Shown piece by piece: positions 18,593 through 25,537 of a DNA stretch of 34,341 bases. The stretch spans positions 1-34,341 of the forward strand of contig RPRC01000100.1 in assembly GCA_003857395.1 (NCBI GenBank). Reading direction: 5' to 3'. Source of the DNA: Geobacter sp. (GTDB lineage: Bacteria > Desulfobacterota > Desulfuromonadia > Geobacterales > Geobacteraceae). A program made the translations under genes and the position numbers. Each line of letters opens with the position of its first letter. Positions within the stretch are counted from its first letter, which is position 1. The notes beneath the pieces are model-generated. The model saw only the letters and a list, made by a program, of their open reading frames with translations, made no database searches and was not told where the DNA came from.

Positions 18593-19639
18593 ATGACTCA
18601 AAATATGTCGTCGGTCCAAAGAACCGGAATTACACTCATCGTACTTTCAGTTTTATTTGCTTTTTGTTATGCTGTTCAACATTCTATTTCCTGCCTGCTG
18701 TTATCCTTTGTCCTGGCATACCTCTTTGACCCATTTGTACTAATGCTTGAAAGAAAGGGAATCCGGAGGATATATGGCATCCTCATTCTCTACACTTTTC
18801 TCACAATTCTCGCTATTTTCTGCATTATTTTTCTTTTCCCCCTTCTCAACATGCGCTGGGGAATGCTTGTCCAAGAACTGCCCGGGTACGTGCAGCGTTT
18901 CAAGAGCATGGCGGTTGATCTAAAGGGTCGCTTTGGTACTGCATATGCTGCAGAAGAATGGCAATGGCTGGTTAATTATGTTCAGGCTGGTGCGGACCGC
19001 CTTCTTGGCAAGCTCGGTGCAGGAATGTACGAAGCAGTTTCCAGCGTTGTTTTCAATCTCTTCAACTTCCTATTGTCTCCGGTTCTGGTCTTTTTCATGC
19101 TCTATTATAAAGCAGAATCTCTGGCGGGAATACTACGCTGGCTTCCCTCTTCGAACCGTGACTTTCTCGTGTCGGTTGGTCGTGATATTAACAGAAGTAT
19201 CGGTGGTTTCCTCCGTGGTCAGTTGATAGTTTCTGTGATAGTTGCGCTCTTGTCTACAGTTGCTATGATCCTCCTTGGGGTTAATCATCCGCTGTTCTCC
19301 GGGATTTTTGCCGGAGTCGCGTCAATCATTCCAATCATCGGCGTTATTCTGGCAACAATTCCACCACTTTTCTTTGCCTACGCGGAATACCAGAGCGGGG
19401 GCATTCTTCTCCAAGTATGTGCAGTTTTTTCCGCGATATATTTTTTTGAAGGGTATGTCATAAAACCTCTGATATTCAAGGAATCGATGGACCTCAACCC
19501 TCTTGTTACGATAATCATGATCATGATACTAGGTGAATTGCTTGGCTTTTGGGGAATCCTGCTCGCAATTCCAATAACTGGGGCGATAAAAATTTACTGC
19601 CACCACCTGCGTATAGCCGATGAGCAAAAAAAAGGCTGA
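18593..19639 (+). CDS. AI-2E family (PerM-type) membrane permease
   Basis: A 348-residue integral inner-membrane protein with about seven to eight hydrophobic helices: two near the N-terminus (residues about 15-60), one at about 65-90, then a soluble region, and a cluster of four or five in the C-terminal half. The family end pattern FEGYVIKPLIFKESMDLNPL and LLGFWGILLAIPITGAIKI is diagnostic. Transported substrates vary in this family (autoinducer-2, ions), so none is assigned. Of three in-frame ATGs, 18593 has AAGGA at the right 9-nt distance. Confidence 0.85.
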   Translation: MTQNMSSVQRTGITLIVLSVLFAFCYAVQHSISCLLLSFVLAYLFDPFVLMLERKGIRRIYGILILYTFLTILAIFCIIFLFPLLNMRWGMLVQELPGYVQRFKSMAVDLKGRFGTAYAAEEWQWLVNYVQAGADRLLGKLGAGMYEAVSSVVFNLFNFLLSPVLVFFMLYYKAESLAGILRWLPSSNRDFLVSVGRDINRSIGGFLRGQLIVSVIVALLSTVAMILLGVNHPLFSGIFAGVASIIPIIGVILATIPPLFFAYAEYQSGGILLQVCAVFSAIYFFEGYVIKPLIFKESMDLNPLVTIIMIMILGELLGFWGILLAIPITGAIKIYCHHLRIADEQKKG

Positions 19640-19770
19640 CATGGCGAAGGTACTCGTTTTCGATTCCAGCCATGGCTTTTCTCGCTATCGGTTGTGACTA
19701 CCCCGCTGCTGCTGAAATTGATTAACGGAAAACTTGATTCAATAGAAATTTCCTGATTAAAGGATATGCG

Positions 19771-21558
19771 ATGCCCCATAAAAAATCACTCGCGATAAAT
19801 GATGTTGTCCAATCTCTTCTGAAGAGAAAACTTCTTTCGGAAGAACAGTGTCAGGACATCCTGGTTAAGAGTGATGGCCAAATATCCAGGCTAAAAAACA
19901 CCCAGCACCCCGGTTATTCACGTCGTTTTGCTCAGAGCCCCATCCTGCCTACGCCTGCTGAAGTTATCTCCTCATTTAACCTTGAGATCCCCGGCAGTGA
20001 CGGTAAGATCCTTACCGAAGATGTCATTACCCGGGTGATTGCGGACATGGTGGGTATGCAGTATGTAAAAATTGACCCACTCAAGCTGGATCTCGAGGTG
20101 GTGACCTCTTCCATTCCCCGTCCCTTTGCTATGAAGCATCTCCTGGTTCCACTTGCCGAACAAGGCAATAGTATTACCGTCGCCGTCGCCGATCCCTATG
20201 CCAACGATGATATTGAGACCCTGATGAATCTGAAAAGGGTCAAAATCCACCGCGTTCTAAGCTCAAAAAGCGATATCCTTAAGATATTACATGAGTTTTT
20301 CGGTTTCAGGGCCTCGATACTGTCAGCACAGAATGAGTCTTCGACATCAGTTGACTTGGGCAATCTTGAGCAGTTTGTCAGGATGAAAGGGCACTCCGAG
20401 ATTGAGAGCACCGACAAGAATATTATCAGTGCGGTGGAATTCATTCTTACCTATGCTTTTGATCAAAGGGCTAGCGATATTCACATAGAGCCTAAACGGG
20501 ACATTTCCCTGATACGTTTCCGGGTTGACGGGGTGTTACATAACATTCACACGATACCAAAGCCCCTTCACTTGCCGATTGTGTCACGGATCAAGATGCT
20601 TTCGCGTATGGACCTTGCAGAAAAGAGGAGGCCGCAGGACGGAAGAATCAAGACCAATCACCATGATAAGGAGGTGGAGTTGCGCGTTTCGACTCTCCCT
20701 GTTGCCTTTGGTGAGAAAGTTGTCGTGAGGATATTCGATCCAGAGGTCCTCATGCAGGATCTTGACCGTATCGGCTTTTATCCTCGTGAGTATCAGCTGT
20801 ACAATGGATTTATTCGAAAGCCTAACGGCATTATTCTTGTTACCGGACCAACCGGAAGTGGTAAGACCACGACTCTGTATTCTTCTCTGAGAACTCTCGC
20901 TTCGCCGGAGGTGAACGTGGTAACCATAGAAGATCCCATTGAGATGGTCATGGAGGAGTTCAACCAGGTGGGTATTCAAGCCGGGGTTGGCGTTACCTTT
21001 GGATCCCTGCTGCGAACCATCCTCCGCCAAGACCCTGATATCATCATGGTGGGAGAAATTCGCGACAAGGAGACTTCTGAGAGTGCTGTCCAAGCAGCCC
21101 TTACCGGACACCTCGTTCTTTCGACCCTGCACACGAATGATGCTCCTTCCTCCATAACGAGGCTCTTGGATCTTGGTGTCCCATCATTTCTTATTTCATC
21201 GACCGTGATCGGCATCATCGCTCAGCGACTCGTGCGCTGCATCTGCCCTTCATGTAAAAAAGAAAGACAGCTTTCCGATGAGGAGATTGCTTTCCTGGGA
21301 ATGGAGGAGAAGCTGTACAAGGTGCATTTTGGTGAGGGGTGCACGGAGTGCCGGGGAACCGGATACCGTGGCCGGACCGGGATCTTTGAGGTAATGGAAT
21401 TCAGCGATAATTTGCGGTCAAGGCTGAATGAACGAATCGAGATGGTTGACCTTCAGAAAATCGCCTGTGAGGACGGTATGGTATCCCTGCGGCAGGTGGC
21501 AATCAAAAAAATGATGGAAGGTATTACCACCTATGAGGAAGTAATTTCGGTAACTTGA
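19771..21558 (+). CDS. GspE/PilB-type secretion or pilus-assembly ATPase
   Basis: A 595-residue hexameric traffic ATPase that would power type II secretion or type IV pilus extension from the cytoplasmic face. An N-terminal MshEN-like region (about 5-180, with TEDVITRVIADMVGMQYVKI) precedes the core. Core motifs are Walker A GPTGSGKT (359-366), the Asp box with TIEDPIE (385-391), Walker B IIMVGEIRD (424-432), and the His box LTGHLVLSTLHTNDAP. A zinc site is formed by C492/C495 and C524/C527. No pseudopilin, PilC/GspF or secretin gene is adjacent, so this copy is an orphan. It follows the permease by 131 nt. Confidence 0.9.
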   Translation: MPHKKSLAINDVVQSLLKRKLLSEEQCQDILVKSDGQISRLKNTQHPGYSRRFAQSPILPTPAEVISSFNLEIPGSDGKILTEDVITRVIADMVGMQYVKIDPLKLDLEVVTSSIPRPFAMKHLLVPLAEQGNSITVAVADPYANDDIETLMNLKRVKIHRVLSSKSDILKILHEFFGFRASILSAQNESSTSVDLGNLEQFVRMKGHSEIESTDKNIISAVEFILTYAFDQRASDIHIEPKRDISLIRFRVDGVLHNIHTIPKPLHLPIVSRIKMLSRMDLAEKRRPQDGRIKTNHHDKEVELRVSTLPVAFGEKVVVRIFDPEVLMQDLDRIGFYPREYQLYNGFIRKPNGIILVTGPTGSGKTTTLYSSLRTLASPEVNVVTIEDPIEMVMEEFNQVGIQAGVGVTFGSLLRTILRQDPDIIMVGEIRDKETSESAVQAALTGHLVLSTLHTNDAPSSITRLLDLGVPSFLISSTVIGIIAQRLVRCICPSCKKERQLSDEEIAFLGMEEKLYKVHFGEGCTECRGTGYRGRTGIFEVMEFSDNLRSRLNERIEMVDLQKIACEDGMVSLRQVAIKKMMEGITTYEEVISVT

Positions 21559-21646
21559 TTGGGACAGTAGTTGTCTGCTAACCGAATACTTACCGGCAGG
21601 ATGTGCAGACTTTATGTCGCCAGCAATTCCCGTAAATTTGTTTCCG

Positions 21647-22231
21647 CTATTTCTTCCGATAAATCAGCTTTGCCGTGGGCATATCATCATGAAGCCTTTC
21701 TTCCTGTGAAAGGATTTCTCCTGGAAACCCTTTGAAAATCCTGACAAGTTCTCCCGGTTGGAGCAGGTACTCCTTTTTGTGGGTGGTAGGGACAAAGGGT
21801 GAATCCAGCAGGGTGTCAATGACGATAATTCCGCCGGGAGACAGTGCTGCTACAGACTTTGGAATAAGATCCCGCAGGAGAAAATTGCAGTTGAGAATAA
21901 GATCGTATTTTTCAGTTAATTCAAACTTTTCCAGATTTACCACGCGGAGGTTGATCTTCACTCCCTCCCGTTCCATCCACTGGCGACCCTTCTCCAATCC
22001 AGCTTTGGAAATATCCAGACCGGTGACATGGAACCCTCTTTTCGCAAGATAGATGCTGTTTCTTCCCTCGCCACAGGCAATATCGAGGGCATTTGTTCCT
22101 GGGACATTCGACATGATTAGTTGTATGTTGTCGACAATATATTGGGAAGGATCTGTCCCCAGAACACATGTTTCGTTTCGAAACCGCGCATCCCATTTCA
22201 ATAAACAGTCTTCTCCTGTATTTTTGCGCAT
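21647..22231 (-). CDS. Class I SAM-dependent methyltransferase (TehB-like)
   Basis: A 194-residue methyltransferase. An N-terminal LKWDARF segment resembles the W-(D/N)xR(Y/F) start seen in TehB/thiopurine-like enzymes. Motif I is LDIACGEGRNSIYLAKRG (49-66), followed by the SAM ribose-binding acid in TGLDIS (D73). Later VNLEKFELTEKYDLILNCNF and LSPGGIIVIDTL complete the fold. The substrate is unknown; TehB-type enzymes act on tellurite, thiols or small molecules. ATG 22231 has a strong AAAGGAG 6-7 nt upstream; the 16-residue longer frame lacks one. It is convergent with the ATPase gene and divergent from the glycosyltransferase. Confidence 0.85.
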   Translation of the reverse strand: MRKNTGEDCLLKWDARFRNETCVLGTDPSQYIVDNIQLIMSNVPGTNALDIACGEGRNSIYLAKRGFHVTGLDISKAGLEKGRQWMEREGVKINLRVVNLEKFELTEKYDLILNCNFLLRDLIPKSVAALSPGGIIVIDTLLDSPFVPTTHKKEYLLQPGELVRIFKGFPGEILSQEERLHDDMPTAKLIYRKK

Positions 22232-22308
22232 GCGCAACTCCTTTGGGGTAGTACCACACTGTGCGCCATTTTCTGTCAAAAGGACATCGAGGTCAAGGAG
22301 GAACTGTC

Positions 22309-22437
22309 ATGCCGGGACGAATTGGCCAGTCGATGGATCTTGCAAGCGTTAGGCAGTCTGGAATTGCGGTTTTTCACAGAGTGAGTATTTGTGAGGTTAT
22401 ATGCATACATCGGAACCAACAATCAATCTGTCACTAA
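22309..22437 (+). CDS. Possible leader peptide ORF before the glycosyltransferase
   Basis: A 42-codon frame begins at ATG 22309 behind a very good ribosome site (AAGGAGGAA, 7-8 nt upstream) and ends at TAA 22435-22437, 37 nt inside the glycosyltransferase gene. The translation begins MPGRIGQSMDLASVRQSG and has no recognisable family features. Unlike its surroundings it has a better ribosome site than the real gene it overlaps. It could be a coupling leader or a chance frame, and I lean only weakly to it being translated. Confidence 0.25.
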   Translation: MPGRIGQSMDLASVRQSGIAVFHRVSICEVICIHRNQQSICH

Positions 22438-23483
22438 TTATCCCGATCTTGAACGAGGCGGAAGGGATTGAGGCATTTCTGAAGGGGTTGGCGGCACAGC
22501 AGGGGGTGTCTTTCCAGGCCATTCTCTGCGATGGCGGTTCAACTGATGGCACGGTGCAAAGGGTTTCCGATTTGATAAGTGACGTTCCATTTTCAGTGAT
22601 GCTGATACAAACAGAGAAAGGGAGAGCTCAGCAGATGAATGCAGGTGCCCGTGAAGCGACCGGAGAATATCTGTTATTTCTTCATGCGGATTCCAGTTTT
22701 CCGGATTCTTGTGCTTTCGCTAACGCACTGTCATTTCTTCGTCAGACTGAGTGGAGCACGGGGGGCGAATGCACTGCCGCCCGGTTTTCGCTCCGTTTTC
22801 AGGAAAGGGCTGGAAGCATGCCCTTTTCTTACTATTTTGCCGAAGGCAAGGCTCGCCTAGACCGAACCGGCTGTACTCACGGGGACCAGGGTTTTCTGGT
22901 GAGTCGCCGTTTTTTTGCCGTGGCAGGCCCATTCGATCAGTCATGCCTGGCCATGGAAGATACCCGATTTGCGGAAACCGTTCGCTCCGTGGGATCCTGG
23001 GTGCTTCTTCCTGTCGAACTTGTTACTTCTGTTCGGCGCTTCGAGACGGAAGGGCTGCTTGAGCGAGTAGTTCTCAATATGATACTCATGACGCTGGATG
23101 CTGTTGGTCGGGAGGATTTTATTCGGGACATGCCGGGGATTTATGCAACACAGAGTTTGGCTGGACGATTGCGGCTTTTTCCTTTTCTCGACAGGATCCG
23201 GCTGCTGATCAAAGGACTGCCGTATATGGCCCGGATGAGATTCTGGTTCTCCGTTGGTCACTATGTCAGCATGAACGCCTGGCAAATCGCATTTTACCTG
23301 GATATGTGCAAAAACTTCCGAAGCGAAGTACCCGTGGGGCAGGGCAAGACACCGTGCCTGGAATTTTTCGAACGGCGCTGGGAGACATTTTTTCGAACCC
23401 GCCCCATGGCATTGTTTGCTGCCGGGTTGACGTACGTATCGTTTCGTGGTGCCTGCCTTCTTGCCCGCTTGCGGGATTGGTGA
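22401..23483 (+). CDS. Family 2 glycosyltransferase (TIGR04283-like)
   Basis: A 360-residue GT-A fold glycosyltransferase. LSLIIPILNEAEGIEAFLK (10-28), CDGGSTDGT with D44 (nucleotide-sugar binding), KGRAQQMNAGA (73-83), the DxD-like HAD (95-97), HGDQGFLVSR (160-169) and the MEDTRFAE acceptor-side acid (185-192) fit the family. A C-terminal part of about 120 residues has several hydrophobic stretches and may associate with the membrane. The sugar and acceptor are unknown. Its own ribosome site (GAGG, 5-6 nt upstream) is modest. It is divergent from the methyltransferase gene. Confidence 0.85.
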   Translation: MHTSEPTINLSLIIPILNEAEGIEAFLKGLAAQQGVSFQAILCDGGSTDGTVQRVSDLISDVPFSVMLIQTEKGRAQQMNAGAREATGEYLLFLHADSSFPDSCAFANALSFLRQTEWSTGGECTAARFSLRFQERAGSMPFSYYFAEGKARLDRTGCTHGDQGFLVSRRFFAVAGPFDQSCLAMEDTRFAETVRSVGSWVLLPVELVTSVRRFETEGLLERVVLNMILMTLDAVGREDFIRDMPGIYATQSLAGRLRLFPFLDRIRLLIKGLPYMARMRFWFSVGHYVSMNAWQIAFYLDMCKNFRSEVPVGQGKTPCLEFFERRWETFFRTRPMALFAAGLTYVSFRGACLLARLRDW

Positions 23484-23543
23484 GTCGATTTCGCCTGTGT
23501 AAGGAGTTAGAGCTATCGATTGTACTTTTAATGGCCGGGAAAT

Positions 23544-23568
23544 TCAGGATTGTGTTCAGGTATCCTGA
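23544..23568. other. Hairpin between convergent genes
   Basis: TCAGGAT (23544-23550) and its complement ATCCTGA (23562-23568) form a 7-bp stem between the ends of the glycosyltransferase and the REC-PilZ gene. The motif TTCAGG occurs three times within 40 nt (23543, 23555, 23574). No T-run follows on either strand, so a role as terminator is uncertain. Confidence 0.3.
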
Positions 23569-23582
23569 CTCTATTCAGGTTG

Positions 23583-24293
23583 TTATCCTTTTTCTCTGGT
23601 GCCTTCGACAAAGGTTTTGATGACCTTGTTGTCCTCTTCCGTGATGTCGGTAAATTCCACCCCGAAACCGGGCGGGAGGGTCATCTTTCTTCGCTTCCCC
23701 AGGCAGTTTGCCCAAGCAATAACTCCCTTCGCATTGATGGATTCTCCCGTGGCGTTGGGGAGTTTTATTTCCAATGTGACAGCCCTTTTTTCGTCCACCG
23801 GTCTGGCTTCCGTAATGTAGACCCCGCCGCTGCTGAGATCGACACTAACCCCTGACCGTGAGACTCCGTCCAGCGTAAAGGTTACCGGAGCCTCGCAGGC
23901 GACGCGAACGTCCCTTCTGTTGATCGTCTCCAGGAAAGAGCGGGCTTTTTCCAGAAAGAGCCTTCTGTCGATCGGCTTGCTGAGGAAGTCGTCACAGCCT
24001 GCTTTTTTGCATGCTTGCAGATCTTCATCTTTTCCGCAGGACGAGACCATGACGACGGGAATGGCGCTGAGCATCATGTCGCCCTTCAACGTGGAACAGC
24101 AGGCGAGGCCTCCCATGCCGGGCATGTTTATGTCCATGAAGATCAGGTCCGGCCGTTCCCGCATGGCGATCTCAAGCGCTTCTTCTCCGCTTGAGGCGGT
24201 AAGGACATGCACCGGTGAATGTTTCAGGAAATTCTTTTCCAGTTCAATGAAAAGCTTCGTGTCATCTACCAGAAGGATTTTAGGTGTTGACAT
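23583..24293 (-). CDS. Response regulator with REC and PilZ domains
   Basis: A 236-residue two-domain protein. The REC domain (1-120) has the acidic pair D10-D11, phospho-acceptor D54 (FMDINMPGM), S84 and K106 (SKPID). The PilZ domain (about 124-230) has the c-di-GMP-binding R126-x3-R130 (RRDVR) and D152-x-S154-x2-G157 (DLSSGG) motifs. Phosphorylation and c-di-GMP could therefore be read by one protein, typically acting on motility or surface behaviour. No sensor kinase is adjacent. ATG 24293 has GAGGAG 9 nt upstream; the ATG at 24302 sits directly against that site. Confidence 0.9.
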   Translation of the reverse strand: MSTPKILLVDDTKLFIELEKNFLKHSPVHVLTASSGEEALEIAMRERPDLIFMDINMPGMGGLACCSTLKGDMMLSAIPVVMVSSCGKDEDLQACKKAGCDDFLSKPIDRRLFLEKARSFLETINRRDVRVACEAPVTFTLDGVSRSGVSVDLSSGGVYITEARPVDEKRAVTLEIKLPNATGESINAKGVIAWANCLGKRRKMTLPPGFGVEFTDITEEDNKVIKTFVEGTREKG

Positions 24294-24393
24294 GGCGGGC
24301 ATCTCCTCAGTTTTCTCTCTATCTATGTACCATACTTACTGTTTCTGTCTAGACATAACGGTGATCATTACTCGCTGCCGGACAATTTCAAAA

Positions 24394-25311
24394 TCAGTCC
24401 TTACGCTGAAGGGTAATCCCCCGCTCTGCCAGGAAGCTGATCGCTTCTGCCTTGTCCGGTATTCCAGCCCTTCCACCGATTCGGCGGCATTTCATGGCGG
24501 CAACCGCGGAGGCGAAACGGATGGTGTCGGCAAGGTCGAGACCTTCGAGAAGTCCGAAAATATATGCGCCGTGAAAGACATCGCCGGCCCCGGTCGTGTC
24601 CAGGGCATCGACCTGAAAAGCCGGGATCACAATGATTTCGTTGTTCCGGTAGGTTATGCTGCCCTGACCACCCAGGGTAATGGTAACGACAGCCGCGCCC
24701 AGTCTTTTGGCTTGATCCTGAAAACCTGCCGGATTTCCCTTCCAGCCGAGATCGCATGCAAACTGTTCCGATGCCACCAGGTAATCGCACAACCCTGCTA
24801 TTTCCAGCGTCCCAGAGCGTACTTTCCCGGCGTCCAGCATCACAGGAATTCCCAAGCTTTGTGCCTTTTTTGCCGCGAACAGCGATACTTCCGACATAAG
24901 ACCATCGAGAAGGAGGAAGCTGCAATCATCAAAAAGAGTGCCGGGAAGCTCTTCGGGCAGCAGAGGGTTCCCCGATGGCCGCTCCCAGAATATGGTGCGT
25001 TTTGCCGTCCTTTGTTCAATTGCTATAAATGCTTTCTGTGAGACGGCATTCTCTCGCGTGACAAGAAGAGATATGCCAATGCCTTCACTACGGAGAGATT
25101 TCTTGATTTTTTCGCCTTCCTGATCATCCCCGATTACGCCATGAAAATCACAGGGTACGCCGAGTCGGGCGAGTGTAACAAGCGCCGTGGCAACCGGACC
25201 GCCACCCTGTTCCTGCCAGTTGCTGACTTCAGTTTTGGTGTCGCTGGCAGGGAAAGAGTCGACAACTGCCAGGTAATCCCACGAACATTGACCAATGCCG
25301 ACAACTCGCAT
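24394..25311 (-). CDS. PfkB-family carbohydrate kinase
   Basis: A 305-residue ribokinase-fold sugar or nucleoside kinase. N-terminal VVGIGQCSWDYLAVVDSFP and the GGGPVATALVTLARLG motif fit PfkB signature 1; DTTGAGDVFHGAYIFGL (238-254) is signature 2 with catalytic base D244 and the anion hole. The substrate cannot be read from the sequence. ATG 25311 has AGGAG shortly upstream. The 5' side is unusual: 18 bp upstream begins a repeat-bounded 209-bp element, so its leader and promoter may derive from that insert. Confidence 0.85.
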   Translation of the reverse strand: MRVVGIGQCSWDYLAVVDSFPASDTKTEVSNWQEQGGGPVATALVTLARLGVPCDFHGVIGDDQEGEKIKKSLRSEGIGISLLVTRENAVSQKAFIAIEQRTAKRTIFWERPSGNPLLPEELPGTLFDDCSFLLLDGLMSEVSLFAAKKAQSLGIPVMLDAGKVRSGTLEIAGLCDYLVASEQFACDLGWKGNPAGFQDQAKRLGAAVVTITLGGQGSITYRNNEIIVIPAFQVDALDTTGAGDVFHGAYIFGLLEGLDLADTIRFASAVAAMKCRRIGGRAGIPDKAEAISFLAERGITLQRKD

Positions 25312-25322
25312 CGCTCTTCTCC

Positions 25323-25328
25323 TAGATA
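25323..25328. repeat. Direct repeat (left), candidate target-site duplication
   Basis: TAGATA at 25323-25328 is repeated at 25538-25543. The two copies flank exactly a segment with inverted terminal repeats, as a target duplication made by a transposition event would. A 6-bp match alone is weak; its position is what gives it weight. Confidence 0.5.
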
Positions 25329-25345
25329 GTTTCCATCCGGAAACT
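25328..25345. other. Hairpin at the left end of the element, before the PfkB gene
   Basis: AGTTTCC (25328-25334) and GGAAACT (25339-25345) pair perfectly around a 4-nt loop, so the left terminal repeat is itself part of a 7-bp hairpin. On the minus strand it lies 16 nt before the PfkB start codon and a few nt before its AGGAG. The right terminal repeat cannot form the same hairpin. Confidence 0.5.
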
Positions 25346-25537
25346 CCAAAACAGTGCTATCCCCCGTTGGGCTGGGGCTTTCTCGGAGTCTCTTGTACGG
25401 CTTTATGGCAAGACAGCGACAGCAAGGAAAGCGCTTGAATCCAGCAGGTAGCCCGTTCTGTGTCTCATGGCGACCGATTACGAGAGGCTTCGAGAAAGTT
25501 CCAGCCCAGCCTCTGCCGAGACTATCCGGATGAAAAC
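25329..25537. mobile_element. Candidate 209-bp MITE-like element
   Basis: This segment between the lipid kinase and PfkB genes is bounded by 13-bp terminal inverted repeats: GTTTCCATCCGGA (25329-25341) and the complement of TCCGGATGAAAAC (25525-25537), 12 of 13 matching. TAGATA flanks both ends. Inside is a second, longer inverted repeat. No transposase or other gene is inside, so it would depend on a transposase elsewhere. The end of the element supplies the last base of the neighbouring gene's stop codon. It could instead be a structured RNA gene or a chance assembly of palindromes. Confidence 0.5.
25368..25508. repeat. Inner 28-bp inverted repeat of the element
   Basis: The arm at 25368-25395 starts TGGGCTGGGGCTTTCTC; the opposite arm is 25481-25508. 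Of 28 positions, 23 are Watson-Crick, and the five others (arm positions 9, 10, 19, 22 and 27) are all G-U pairs if the plus strand is transcribed. The loop is 85 nt (25396-25480). On the minus strand the same five would be A-C mismatches. Confidence 0.85.

Noticed and set aside
20584..21132. A 182-codon open frame on the minus strand
   Set aside because: It is antisense within the traffic ATPase gene and shows no domain features.
21573..21610. A terminator between the traffic ATPase and methyltransferase genes
   Set aside because: GTCTGC and GCAGAC pair over only 6 bp with a 26-nt loop and no T-run, which is too weak.
23920..25041. A 373-codon open frame on the plus strand
   Set aside because: It runs antisense across the REC-PilZ gene, the gap and most of the PfkB kinase gene; both of those have clear family motifs and good starts.
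25329..25537. 6S RNA or c-di-GMP (GEMM) riboswitch in the repeat-bounded gap
   Set aside because: I compared it from memory with the 6S closing-stem/central-bubble pattern and the GEMM core; neither the conserved bubble nor the GEMM core motifs are visible on either strand.
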